Below, in pieces: positions 33,491 through 44,784 of a DNA stretch of 64,000 nucleotides (its first letter is position 1; every line of letters starts with the position of its first letter). The DNA is from Simmondsia chinensis (Eukaryota; Streptophyta; Magnoliopsida; Caryophyllales; Simmondsiaceae), in NCBI GenBank assembly GCA_018398585.1, contig JAGTTD010000010.1, positions 3,613,501 through 3,677,500 on the forward strand. The letters are read 5' to 3'. The position numbers and the translations under genes are program-made. A model generated the notes under the pieces. The model saw only the letters and a program-made list of their open reading frames with translations. It was not told the origin of the DNA and did no database searches.

Positions 33491-33668
33491 CTTCGCATGT
33501 AAGTCTAGTAAAAATCTCACATAGGAGTTGTGATAGTGAAGAGATCAACATATAAACCTAGTGGTTTATTCCACCTAATGCTAATTGATTTTAGAATAGA
33601 ATCACACTTAAGCTTCTATGTGAATTTCATATATACCAACTTTCTGGGCCAGACCTAAAGACCCAGTA
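33485..33668. repeat. Dispersed repeat X (copy 1)
   Basis: Shares ACTTCGCATGTAAGTCTA, CTAATTGATTTTAGAATAGA, TTAAGCTTCTATGTG and CTTTCTGGGCCAGACC with 37812-37990. The shared layout suggests an LTR or TRIM fragment, but no borders were established. Confidence 0.5.
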
Positions 33669-34530
33669 ATTTTTTTTTTTAAAAAAAGGAAAAGACAAGC
33701 CTCCTCTTAATGCTCTCATTTGAGAGGGAATCTTACGGCATTAGCCTGGATAAGGGAGAGGAAGGCTTTGTGTGGTATGCAAGCCCAAATAGAAATAACA
33801 ACTCATGCCTTGGACTTGTCAGCCAATTTGCTGGCCTATTAGCTTTCCTATAACAGTGATTGAAAGAAACATGGTCATAATGATGACTCAATAGACAAAT
33901 GTCTTCAATAATATTGATGATGTTTGCAGGAATTGAATAAGAGCCTGTGACTACTTTAATAACCACCTTGTTGTCCCCCTCCAGTAAAACTCATCGAGTA
34001 CCCAAACGCTTAGCATAGAACATGGCATCTCTGGCCACAACTGCCTTGGCCACAATAATAGAAGGGTTACCTAACTTTCTCATCAACCTAGCCAAGAGCA
34101 TCTTCCCATTGCGGTTACGGAGAATGAAACCAACAACAGCAGATTCCCGCACCTTGATCCGTTAAAATTTGCCTTAATCCAACCCATGAAAGGAGGATTC
34201 CAGGATATTCAATCATTTCTTCCAGACTTGCAACGACTAGTCTTCTCCACTTTAAGACCCAATTCTCCGTCCACCTTGTTGCGAAGGAACTGTTCTAAAT
34301 GCATATGTTTGGTGAGAATGACCGATTTTCGAGGATTGGCCTAGTTGCTTTGAAACACCTGATTGTTTTTACCTTTCCAGATTTGCTAACGAAGCAAAAT
34401 AAAGCTTACGAGATAATCTTAGTCTTTACAATTTCTCAAACAAATTGAGTTCGGTCAGGTAACTCGTTCAAAGAGCCAACCTCACGGGCAATTGACCAAT
34501 GAAATTTAATAAGATAAGTCTCGAGCTAGA
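33669..34530 (-). mobile_element. Decayed L1-type LINE C-terminal region (RNase H)
   Basis: On the minus strand the fragments in order are IWKGKNNQVFQ (around 34375), LEQFLRNKVDGELGL (around 34290), PPFMGWIKANFNGS (around 34180), ESAVVGFILRN (around 34140), AVVARDAMFYAKRLG (around 34030), LEGDNKVVIKVVTGS (around 33960) and HVSFNHCYRKANRPANWL (around 33850). This is the order of an RNase H-like (RVT_3) domain. A poly-T at 33670-33680 marks the A tail. Frameshifts are present. Confidence 0.7.
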
Positions 34531-35769
34531 CGAGCTTGGGGTCGGCTAGAGTCGACTCCCTCAATATTGAAACTTCATTTTTCCTGATAAAATTGTGTTG
34601 AAACTTACAACTTTTTGGAAAAAGAAAAACTTAATTATGCTCTCAAGATATTTAATGATTTGCCGTTGTACTAAGTAAGAAATGATTAATTAATGGATTT
34701 CCAATATGAAAATCATTATGAAAAGTATATTTATATATGATTAAAAGGGCATTTTGGAGCGTAAATGTGTGTTAATTATATTTGTTTTCGTTTACTATGT
34801 GATGGGTAAAAAAATTCATTTTTTTAATAAATCTTTCAATTATTTAAAAAATTAATTATTTAATTAATATATACTAATAGTAAAATTATTCTATCATTTT
34901 TTATTGACCAATAAAATATTAAAAAATTAACTCTATAATAATAAATACGGTGCAATTAATACACTTTAACATGTGCTAATTTCATATATTATAGACAAAC
35001 CCAGATAAAAATTATTGAATTCCAAAATTTGGTATTAAATAATTATTTTTATGGTTTTATTATATCTTGCACCACAAATTTAGAATACTTTATATAAATA
35101 ATAAAATTCTTAAATTTCATAATATTTAGGTAATACAGATTTTATAACTCATCATAATATCCCATTATGTATATATATATATATATAAGGAAAATTAGCA
35201 CTTAAATATCTTGAGGTTTGGTCATTTATTACTTAGGTAACAATCAATATATATAATAAGATACTTTGAGGTGTAAACATTGTATCATTTAAGTGTCCTG
35301 AAGTTTTTAAATTTTATCAATTAGATACTCTTTTGTCAAAATTTAATAAATCTTCATTGAAAAATATTAAAATGAAATATTTTTTTTCATAATATATCAG
35401 TATTTTTATTAGAGTTCAAAGATGTTTTATCAAAAAATACTAACTCCGCCCATGATTTTGACACTATTTTAGATAGTTTTCATCAATATTTGGTGAATCT
35501 TTTATTGTAGTTTGATGAATTTTTGTTGGAAAAATGTGCATGATTTATATATATTATCGTGCTTATGTACTACATTGGCAGATTTTGTTTAAAATTGGAC
35601 TGATTATTACAAAAATTTATCAAATTCTGGCATAGGGTACTTATGTGATAAAATATTCAAATCTCAAAATACCTCATTATATATATTAAAATGTCAAGGT
35701 ACCTAATTGATAAATGTTTAAACCTCAAGTATGTAAGTGATAATTTTCTTACACATTATGTCAGATGAC
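34531..35769. other. AT-rich gene-free stretch
   Basis: Positions 35200-35750 contain diverged relatives of the 9391-9650 repeat (TACTTATGTGATAAAATATTC), partly as an inverted pair. (TA)n at 35167-35187. No gene seen. Confidence 0.5.
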
Positions 35770-36587
35770 TTAGGCCTTATTTGGTTGCCAAATAAATTGA
35801 ATTCTTACAAGAAGTTATACTTCCCGATAATTCACTTTCCTTGTTAACTTTTCAAGAAGTAGTATAAAAGTGTTTGGTTGTTCATATGTGAAATAGAACT
35901 TTCTGAGAATTTTTTTACCAGCAACTTCCTGAGAATTTAATTCCTATGTTTTATTTGATTGACGCATTCCCAAAAAATATAATTAAAATGACTATTATAT
36001 CCATTGTCAATCTTTTAATTTCTACTAAGGAAGGGTAAAGTTGATAGAAGACATACAATTAGAAGAGTAAAATTGTCATATTTAAAATTACAAAGGATAG
36101 AATTGTCATATAAATTAAAAATTACTAAGAAAGAAGAACTTAGGTCTATGTTTGATTGTAGCTATTAACTGTTAGTTGTTAGCATTTGGCTGTTAGTTGA
36201 TTGATTAGCTGTTAGCTGATAAGTAATGTGATTGGTGAATTAGTTGTTGAAGTTGGTAGACTGTTATAAAGTGATAAATAGAATTTGATTACATAGCATT
36301 CGAAAAATTAAAAGCTAATTGTTTAGCTTTTCAAGAGCTGAACGCTATAAAAACCCCAACAATAAAATTTAACCAAACAACACTACTAACTGTTTGATTA
36401 CTCAAAAAGCTAAACATAAAAAATTACTTGCCAAACATAGCCTAAGTAAGTTACTCCCTGCATTTTGAAGCAATTTTGACTTCTCGCATTCTGCCTATTT
36501 CACGCATACCTAACAAGAATCAAAATCGACACTTTCCATAAATTACAACTTCTCATATCTACTTTCCACATACCGAACGAGGCCGTA
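35770..36587. mobile_element. PIF/Harbinger-like MITE with a second MITE nested inside
   Basis: The outer element at 35773-36584 has ends GGCCTTATTTGGTTG and CGAACGAGGCC, flanked by TTA and GTA (one mismatch). Inside, 36143-36442 has its own ends GGTCTATGTTTGATTG and TTGCCAAACATAGCC. The inner element interior is a self-complementary AGCTGTTAGCTGATAAG-type sequence. Neither codes for protein. Confidence 0.6.
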
Positions 36588-37811
36588 TATGACAAATGTC
36601 CAAATATAATGGGTGGAGAGTTCAAAATAATGAGAGACGTTTCACCGACCGTTAGGCGAAGTGCAGTAATTACAAAAGCAAAGCTTGCGTTACTGCATGG
36701 TACACTCTTTCACTTTACTGTTCTGTTTTCTTTCTTTTTTTTGTCTTATTATTTATTTTATTCTATTTTTCTGTAATTATTTATTTTCCATTTTAGTGTA
36801 GAAAATAATTTATTGGAGTTTCAGTGTTGCAAAAAATGTGGGGACATTATTGCTCTGTAATTTTCCTTGAATAAGATGCAGATTTATGTCGAGGTATAAG
36901 TCGCCATCAGGTTTGACCTATTAGTAGACTCCGTTTTCTTTTTGGTAATTAGTGATAAAAGTCGGAATGCAAAGTATTAGCACTTATAAAGAACGAGGGG
37001 TGAGTTTAAACTCAAAAAGGAGTGGAGCAAAAATTTAGACTAATCCGTTTGATTGAATGAAAAATATTTTTGTTATTGACAACTTTTCTTTATAAAATGT
37101 TGTCAGTTAAAAGTATTTTTTTAACAAAATTTTGTATTCCAAGCCAAAGAAAGTAATTTTATTTTATAAACAAGTATGAGATTACGCTTGGTTATATATA
37201 TAAAAGGTGAAATTACGGCGTAAAACTTTTTTCTGTCTTTGAAGGAAAATGTTTTCCCATTTGTTGCGGGGAACTCAATTTATGTTCAATAAAGGAAAAT
37301 ATTTTCTGTATATGTGGTTAATTATTAAGTTTTTTTTGATAATTGACCCATCGTGGAGTTTTATTAAGATGGAAGAAATGTACAATTTATAATCTGGTCA
37401 AGAGATTCTAAGCAACAAATGATCCCAACAATATAAAAAACACCCAAACACCCCACAACAAAACCCCAAAAACGCCCGAAAACACCCCAACCCCAACACC
37501 AACACCACACCAACACCATTCCTGAAAAACACCCAAAGGCATCCAAGAACATAGATTTGAGAAATAAATATTTTCAATCAAAACAAACAGTCTTAAGAAG
37601 GTTCATCCACTTGTATAGACTTGTCATAGTCTGTCAAGAGTGAGTTTGGTCAACCGGGTTTGAATGAAAAAAGGATAACCTAACTCATTGAGTGAATGGA
37701 TAAACCTGTGTTGAATCGCCAATTTGATAGGTCAAACCAGATTGAGTCTTGAATTAATCAAGTTAAAAACCAGATCATCGATGGACCCAACCTCCGTTGG
37801 CCGGTGGGTGT
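36588..37811. other. Gene-free stretch with a C/A-rich low-complexity tract
   Basis: Positions 37436-37520 are a CCCCAACACCAACACC-type low-complexity tract. The 62-codon glycine/tryptophan-rich frame on the minus strand across it is an artefact of composition. Nothing else recognised. Confidence 0.5.
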
Positions 37812-37990
37812 TAAAACTTCACATGTGAGTCTAATAATTCGAACCCCATGCACATACGAGTTTTGAGAAAAAAATATATTAATTAATATATAATTTTAAT
37901 ACTAATTGATTTTAGGATGGAACCCAATTAGGCTTATATGTGGACTTTATATATTCCAACTCTGTGGGTCGAGCTTAAGGCTCAGTGAAA
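37812..37990. repeat. Dispersed repeat X (copy 2)
   Basis: Counterpart of 33485-33668: ACTTCACATGTGAGTCTA, ACTAATTGATTTTAGGATGG, TTAGGCTTATATGTGGAC and GAGCTTAAGGCTCAGTG. A SINE is inserted at its end. Confidence 0.5.
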
Positions 37991-38128
37991 TTTTTTTTTT
38001 TTTTTTTATCATGGTAAATCCAGGGGAGGGGGATGCTCTAGTGGGGGCTCAAACCCCGGTGCTCTCACATAGACAACCGGGAACTACACCACTAGGCTAT
38101 GAGCTACTTGCTCGGCCCAGTGAAATTT
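37983..38128 (-). mobile_element. tRNA-derived SINE
   Basis: The body is 37994-38117. On the minus strand it has a tRNA-like head with AGCCTAGTGGTGTAGTTCC (A box) and GGGGTTTGAGCCCCC (B box, around 38044-38059), a short body (AGCATCCCCCTCCCC) and a poly-A tail (T run 37991-38007 on the + strand). TSD CAGTGAAATTT at 37983-37993 and 38118-38128 is exact. It belongs to a different family from the 5S-headed SINEs. Confidence 0.85.
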
Positions 38129-39390
38129 AACAGGAGGTTTAGTGTAAATGTTTGGGAAATAAAATTAAAGTTTGAATTTTTGGGAATGTGTTGAAAATAG
38201 AGAAAATTCTTTGTATTTTGGGATTCAATTTCCTAGTAGTTTGTTTGACATTACTTTTTGTTTATACATTTAGTTTTTAAGAACTATAAAAGTAAAAATA
38301 ATTTTTCTTTACGTTTCATATTTTAAACTTTCACTTAAATATTAAAGAACTGATTATGAAAATGTTAAGATTATACTTTTAGTATAATTCTAAAGGGTAA
38401 ATTATATATTAGTATTGTGAAGTTTGATGTATTAATTTTTTAATATACAAACTTTGTGACATAATTTTAAATCTAAAAATTTACATATATTTAATAAAAT
38501 AGTTCAGATTGTAGTTTGTAAGGGTTATAATATGTCTTTCATCCAACTCTCTTCATTAAAAGTATTACAATGTTACGATTCATGTATGGGATGAGAAAAT
38601 AAAGTAAGGTTACAAACAAATAACGCATGTTTACATCCTTTTTCACCATTATTTGGACTATTTTATCAAATATATGCAAATTTTTGAACGAAAAATTTTA
38701 TTTCACTAAGAGTTTTTGAACTAAAAATTAATACATTAAATCTGATTGTACGAATATATAATTTACCTATACTAAATTAACCAAAGTATCATATAGAATA
38801 TATATTTTATAGATGATAAGTTTTAATTATTCACACGAAGAAAGTTTATAGCATACATAATTATTATTTGGTTGACTAGAAATGTTTTTATAAACGTTTA
38901 TGTCTCGAAAGAAATTCATTTGGTAATTTCAATGCACTATCATTTCCCACTTTGACTAATTAATACCTTTGTTGTACTGTTAAAAAAAAATAAAATAAAC
39001 CAAAAGGTTTGTCTAATATTTGCCTTAAACATAGTTAAGTAGCAATTAAAAATATCTGTTAAGAGAGAGAAGCACATCGATGCTAATTTACAGTGCCTCT
39101 AGACTTGCATGTCTGCTGTTGTTGTTATTTTATTGTTGTTTGCATATTCAGTATTGCTTTATTTGACTTAAATTTTATAAATGCCATTGATCTTTACTTG
39201 TTAAGGTTGGGGATTTTTCAAAAACAACGTTCTTACAATATAGCATTCTATAGGACTACAGCTGCGTGATTTCTCAATGTCTCAGGACCTTGTCTTAGTA
39301 GGAGTCTCTTGAAGATACTGAGTTTGTTGTTGCTGTATTAATTGTTTTAGTTATGTTTTATTTTTGTACGGCATTAACTTTTTTGTGTAT
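38129..39390. other. AT-rich gene-free stretch with a very decayed SINE-like segment
   Basis: Positions 39205-39335 (TTAAGGTTGGGGATTTTTC, ACAGCTGCGTGATTTC, TAGTAGGAGTCTCTTGAAG, TTGTTGTTGCTG) follow the order of the shared SINE 3' module but are strongly diverged. Nothing else recognised. Confidence 0.4.
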
Positions 39391-39632
39391 TAGTGGTGGA
39401 AGCACCAAAGAGGGCACCAATATGCCGTCACCGGATCCCATTAAAACTCCGAAGTTAAGAGTGCTTGGGCGAGAGTAATACCAGGATGGGTGACCTCCTG
39501 GGAAGTCCTCACCCTCAGGTTGGGGGCACTAGGAAACAGCCTCTTTTCAGGTTAACACCCTGAAGGGGGAAAGCTGCGTACTAGGCGGGAGCCCTTGAGG
39601 CATTGGGTATGTTCCTTTTATTGGTGGAAGCA
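39391..39632 (+). mobile_element. SINE with 5S rRNA-derived head (copy 5, near-complete head)
   Basis: The body at 39405-39618 starts CCAAAGAGGGCACCAATATG, then CACCGGATCCCATTAAAACT, CCGAAGTTAAGAGTGCTTGG, GCGAGAGTAATACCAGGATG, GGTGACCTCCTGGGAAGTCC. It has a shortened 3' module (GGGGGCACTAGGAAACAGCC, CACCCTGAAGGGGGAAAGC, GCGGGAGCCCTTGAGGCATT). About 20 bp of the module after GCTGCGTAC is missing. TSD TAGTGGTGGAAGCA / TATTGGTGGAAGCA (39391-39404, 39619-39632; 13 of 14). Confidence 0.93.
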
Positions 39633-41474
39633 AAATTAATGGAGAATTTAATATTGTTAATGCATTAATTAGGAGATCCATTTTCCTAGTAATGGGTTGA
39701 TTTGGGTATAAAATAGAGCAATTAAGAATAATTAGTAGGGTAACGTCAATCATTACTTTCAAGACAATTTTGTGACTCTCGTTTTTTATATGTCATATTA
39801 TTATGCTAACAATAATAATTTTTGTTCTGATACTAATAACTTCTGATCAGTATTCTTTAACTTAACATGTTTTGTGTACGAGTTAGAAAGACCATAAAAA
39901 TTGTTCGTTAACTCTACACAAAAGAAGGTCTTGAATATGAAGCCAATCTATTCTTATCCTCTTTCTCTCTTCTTCTCCTCTTATTTTCTTCTAGTGATAA
40001 GTAGAAGTATCTTTTTCTTGTTTCTCGACGTATGCTATGGCAAGGTTCCATGTCAAAACAAATTCAGACCCGAGAACATAATCGTATGTGGACCCTCCTG
40101 CCATTACCTCCTAGGCAGAAGGCTAATGACTCTAATTAGGTCTACGAGATTGAGTACAAGTCTGTTGAAATAGTGAATGTTATAAGGCTCGGTTTTCCAT
40201 ACATTGGTGGAAGAAACTGACTATCATGATATGTCTACTCCATTAGTTAATAATACCTAATACACCCTGTAATAATACTTTTGTTTATGCAATGACACTT
40301 AAAAGAGCATAAACTTCGAGAAAATAACCAAGAAAGATATAACATTTATTAGCAACATATTTTGGAAAATGATAAAAACGGGTGACATATTTCACAGATG
40401 AGATTAAGAAAGATATGAATTTCATCAATAGTTATTATATTATATGCTATATAATCTTTCAATTCTCATGTCACCTTTTCGATTGGGACATCATAATTCT
40501 TGTCACCTATGGGCAATGTTGTTCTTGTTATTTTTCTAAAACATATTACTCTCCTCGAGCTTTATATTCATATATATAGAAATTATTTTGCTGTTCTTGA
40601 TTCTATTTTCAAACACTGTGCCCTTTAAATAAATTTTATCCCATGTTTTTAAAAAATTTTTTTTTTTGAACTTAAATAATACTTATTTAGGAATCCATAC
40701 TAATATCAAATTATCCCTAATTCCAAATTCTAATTTTTTTTTAGTATCATAAAGTCACACATTTTATGCTTGAAGAAGTTGCCTTTTTGAATGTCATACT
40801 AAAATTGTGAAAAATGTAACTAAAATATAGGTTCGGTATATCATCTTTAAGGTATGACAACATAACAGTAGAAATAAGTATTTCGAGATAGAAAATAACT
40901 TCTCTAATTCGTCATAAAATATCATATCATTAGTGCCATGCCTGGGATGGACAAAAGCTATCTCAAATCTGTTCCGAAATCATTCATCATTAAAATTTTG
41001 TAATAAGGTTGTGACATATTATTTAAAACGGCTCTTGAGTTAGAAAAAAATGCATCACAAAAGTTGTTGCAAACGGCTCTATCGTGTGATCAAAGCAAAC
41101 AATGTGCCCCAAAGTTTTCTTATTGCCTTGATAGCCTCCCTATAGGATTGGTCCGGAGCGAGATGTGAACTTCTTTCTTTTTCTAATCACATCCCAGAAT
41201 ATTTGTTTTTTCCCCTCTAGATCTCGAATTCTGAAGGCTTTGGACTATCAAGCAACCGACTATCTCAAAAGTTTAAATTGATGGGTAAAGGTCCATGAAA
41301 TAGTTTTATATTGGGCTATTGGAATTCGAACTCGTGACCTCTTAGTCAACAAGACTAACCAACTATCCCAAAAGTTTAATAGATAGCTTATTATGTCAAT
41401 TAGTCATTTAATTAAGTCAATTTAATCTTTATATATTAAACTTTTGGGATCTAGTTAGGGAAGAAAGCACTATG
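39633..41474. other. Gene-free stretch with a TRIM-like fragment
   Basis: Positions 41262-41390 are a minus-strand piece of the TRIM-like family (GATGGGTAAAGGTCCATG, ATTCGAACTCGTGACCTC). Short frames at 39901 and 40382 have no recognisable domain. Nothing else seen. Confidence 0.45.
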
Positions 41475-42472
41475 GCTCTGATTGGCACATAGAATTGGAA
41501 TTGGACTGTAGAATTGCAATTCCAATTCTGATGGAATTAGAATTTTGATGTAATTAAAATTCCATTGTTAGTTCATCAAAGGAATTGGAAGTCAAAATTG
41601 TAATTACATAATGATTTGAATCATCAAAGGTTCTCGGTCAATTGAGTTGGAGTATTTCGAGTTTTAAATCAACCACTGTTGGATACTGGTCGGAAAGGTT
41701 CATATTGTGTTTAAGTTACTATGTCGGAGCAATTCTCTTTGAGTTCGAGTTATTCGAGTTCGAGTCAGATTGGATCGAGGATCGTGTTCGATAATTTGGT
41801 GTTCAAGTTATCTCGGATTTTCAGTTAATCAAGTTAGGTCTTTTTTGTATTCAGGCCAGTTATGATCGAGTTTGAGTTCATGTAGGCCATTTCAGGCTTG
41901 AGTCATCTTAGTTTTGGGAGAAATGAGTTGTATCATTTCAAATTTCAAGTCATTTTATGCTGAATTTGAGACGGGTTGGGTTATTTTGAGTATGGGTCGT
42001 ATTACGTTTTGAGTCAATTTGGTCGGGTTATTTCCACTTCGGCTCAACTTGTTTACATCACATTCAAGTTGAGTAGTTTCATTTTTTTGGATTTGAGTCA
42101 TCTTGAGTTTCTGATCAATCGGGTTGGGTCATTTCGGACTTTGACTAAGGTGATTTTAATCATTTCAAGTTCAAGTCATTCGAGTTGGATGATTTCGAGG
42201 TGCGTGTCAAATTTAAGGTTGTGTCTAAGTCTTTAGATTTTGAATCATTTTGGATTTTGGTTAATAAAGTGGGATCATTTTGGGTTTTAGGTCAGTAGAG
42301 TTGATATAGAATTGTAATTCCTTACCCCCATTCCAAGGAATTGGAAATTATGATTTTGAGTTAAAATCCAATTCCATAGAGTTGGGTAGTGGAATTGTAA
42401 TTCCAATTCTAGCAGGTAAACCAACAACAGAATTGAAATTTGAAGCCCCAATTCCATGCTCCAAATCTAACC
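41475..42472. mobile_element. 1-kb MITE with AATTGG-rich ends (family D, copy 2, inverted)
   Basis: Reverse-complement relative of 23615-24599. The ends are GGCTCTGATTGGCACATAG and CATGCTCCAAATCTAACC with GGAATTGGAATT-type subterminal text. The core is made of degenerate 'TCGAGTTCAAGTCATT' and 'GGGTTGGGTCATTTC' units. It is 998 bp against 985 bp for the sister. No ORF. Confidence 0.65.
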
Positions 42473-42599
42473 TGAACATGCTTTTTAGAAAAGCCTTTGT
42501 CTAGCTTGTCCACAAAGTAATAAAGCCTAAGTCCTGGCTAGACACTGAGGACTACTGGATCATTAAACTGTTGAAAAAATACGACGTCCAAAGCTTATA

Positions 42600-43270
42600 A
42601 CCTATATCTAGTGGTGAACTCCGGAACAGTAACGGATTGGACTGGACCAGACCAAGCATATATTGGTTAAGGACCAAATCAGACCGACCATATATCAGTT
42701 CATCTTTGGTCCTAGTATGTAGACTTAATCAGTCTTTGATCCGGTCCGATTGAAGAACGGTATTAAATCTTAAAAAATTAAATATTTATTTTTATTACTA
42801 ATGATTATATATATATATATATATATTCTTCTTCTTTTTCTTCTTCCTCAAAACTTATTGATAATTAATTGGTTGGTTTATTTGCAGGCATTCAATTACT
42901 TCAGGTTGGGGATTCTCGGAAACAGCCTCCTTTCCACCCTGAAGGGGTAAGGCTGCGTACATCACCCCTTCCAGACCCTGCTTTCTGCGGGAGCCGCGAG
43001 GCACTGGGACTGTTGTTGTTTGTTTGTTATATATATATACACACATACTATATCATTGTAATTATTTTTAAGTTTTTAACTTTTGCATGAAGGTGTTTTT
43101 CTTTTTATAATTACACTTCCTGAATGAAAAACCGATCTAAATTGATCTGGTTTGATATGATGCAGTTTCTAACTAGTCTTAGACCTGACCGACTCGCGTT
43201 TAATCAATCCAGTTTACGGTATCATGATTTGACATAATTCAGTCTTCCGTCTAGTCCGATTCAATCTAAT
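42600..43270. mobile_element. Decayed repeat split by a SINE
   Basis: GACTGGACCAGACCAAGC and TCCGGTCCGATTG (left) and CCGATCTAAATTGATCTGG and TAGTCCGATTCAATCTAATC (right) look like two halves of one hAT-like element. They are separated by (TA)n tracts and the SINE at about 42870-43022. Termini were not confirmed. Confidence 0.35.
42870..43022 (+). mobile_element. SINE 3' module copy with GCAGGCATTC leader
   Basis: Reads TTTGCAGGCATTCAATTACT, TCAGGTTGGGGATTCTCGG, AAACAGCCTCC, CACCCTGAAGGGGTAAGG, CTGCGTACATCACCCC, GCGGGAGCCGCGAGGCACTG, GGACTGTTGTTG. The leader matches the minus-strand copy at 3530-3690, so these two form a subgroup without the 5S head. Confidence 0.8.
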
Positions 43271-43659
43271 CTTGGACCGATATGCACCTGGCCCTTGAAA
43301 AAGAAAGGGGTTGGGTGGGAGTAAAAGGAAGAAGGAAGAAGGGTAAAATGGGAAAGAAGAGGAGAAGAACAAAGAGAAAACGCAAGCGTAGGGGAGATGG
43401 CGGCGACACCCGTCAAAATATAACCGTCAACGCCGGTAGCCGGTTAGAGTCTACTCTCTTCCCTCATGGTCCTCCCCTCCCCCCTTTCTTTTTATTTTTC
43501 TCACTTTTTTTAATTAAATAAATTTGAAATAAAAGGAAAAAAAAAAGCAAAAAAAGAAAAAAAGAAAAGTATTGCTAACTGTTAACTAATAGTCTACTGT
43601 TACAAGTAACAACCCCAGAAACTTAAAAAAGCATACTAGTATAATCTCGTACCGTATAC
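43271..43659. other. Purine-rich non-coding stretch
   Basis: An 80-codon frame (43282-43521) is almost all Lys, Arg and Gly from a GGAAGAAGG-type tract and has no domain. The part at 43390-43450 is GC-rich (GGCGGCGACACCC). Not supported as a gene. Confidence 0.4.
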
Positions 43660-43832
43660 AAAAAATATTTTGTGTGTTCTTATTTGTGGTGCGTTTGTTT
43701 TCCCTTTTTTTTCTTTATGTTGTTTTGGTTGTTTCTTGTTTCCCCCGCTCTTGTTTGAGTGGCTCCAGGTCTCGCTTTGTCAAATGGCCTGCTTGTTCCG
43801 CTATTTTGTCGCTAATTATAAAAAAAAAGAGA
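43660..43832 (+). mobile_element. LINE 3' end fragment
   Basis: T/G-rich 3' UTR-like sequence (TTTGTTTTCCC, GTTGTTTTGGTTGTTTC) ends TTTTGTCGCTAATTATAAAA with an A tail at 43820-43828. The same style of ending is at 12620 and 18620. Only the 3' end is present. Confidence 0.5.
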
Positions 43833-44099
43833 TAGAAGAGTACAACGATGCTAGTTCATAATGCCTTTAGGCTTGCACGTCTATTGTTATTGCTGCTTGC
43901 ATGCTTACACGACTGCTTGCTTTATAGGGTCATTGACCATGTAGAAACAACCTTCCTGCAATTAGTACAAAATGGTCATTTAATAATAATATTATTTTAA
44001 TAATAACATTAACTGAGAAAAAAATAATAAAGAAAATGTTCAAAAAAGAAAAGTAAAAAAAAAAAAAAAGAAAATACGAAAAGCAAGTAGGAGGAGTCC

Positions 44100-44222
44100 C
44101 TCACCCTCAAAGCTTCACCCTAGAAAAGAAAAGTACAGATTCACTCTCTCTCTCTCTCTCACACACACACCGACTACTATGCTTCTCTCTCCTCTCTCTC
44201 CCTCTCTCTACTGGCTCCTCTC

Positions 44223-44259
<37 letters not shown>

Positions 44260-44778
44260 TGCAAACCGACGACTCTTCCTGCTGTCAAGATTCTCTTCTC
44301 TCTCCTCTCTCTCTCTCTCTCTCACAAACCCTACCCTCCTCACTCTCCCTCACTCTCTGCCCTCTCTGATTCATTTGATCTCCTTCCCTTGATTTCTTTT
44401 TCCCTGAATCCCTACCAAACTTTCTAGTTTGTTGGTTTTTATCTGTAATTTCTTCCTGAAAATCTCTAATTTTGCTAATGGTATCTTCCTGATTTTGTGA
44501 AATTTATGCCTAAAATGACCTATGTCTTGACTAGAGGTTCTTAAAGTCACTGGGTTATTGTTGAATCCCTTGATTTCGCTAATTTTTACCATTTTTGAAC
44601 TTCTTACCATCTGGGTTTGCTTTTTTATGGGGAAGGAGAATTACTCTTTTTGTAAGTTTATGCTAAGAAGACGTTAATCTAAACGGGGTCTCTTTGAAGC
44701 ACTGGACTGTTTTTAAATCGCTTGATTTCGTAATTTTTCACCATTTTGAAACTTTTTACCATCCGGGTTTGCTTTTTT
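44100..44778 (+). promoter_or_regulatory. Probable 5' UTR / promoter-proximal region with CT microsatellites
   Basis: CT-rich runs at about 44142-44160, 44228-44257 and 44304-44322 precede the DUF632 gene, a composition common in plant leaders. The region contains upstream ATGs: 44179 (82-codon Ser/Leu frame generated by the CT repeat) and 44627 (16-codon frame MGKENYSFCKFMLRRR ending at 44677). The transcription start cannot be fixed from sequence. Confidence 0.5.
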
Positions 44779-44784
44779 ATGGGC
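44538..44784 (+). repeat. 152-bp-period duplication spanning the start codon
   Basis: About 95 bp ending GGGTTTGCTTTTTTATGGG occurs twice, at about 44538-44631 and 44690-44783. The motif CTTGATTTCG is at 44569 and 44721, and TTTTTTATGGG at 44621 and 44773. The second ATG (44779) opens the DUF630/632 protein; the first (44627) opens a 16-codon upstream ORF. Confidence 0.85.

Noticed and set aside
37364..37552. Trp/Gly/Cys-rich 62-residue protein on the minus strand
   Set aside because: It comes from a CCAACACC-type low-complexity tract.
43282..43521. A small basic protein (KKRRRTKRKRKRR)
   Set aside because: It is produced by a purine-rich tract, has no family resemblance and no supporting signals.
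44107..44343. Arg/Glu-repeat protein on the minus strand
   Set aside because: It is the antisense reading of the CT microsatellites.
44746..44778. Start of the DUF632 protein at 44746
   Set aside because: That codon is TTG. The first ATG in frame is 44779 and gives the conserved MGC start of the family.
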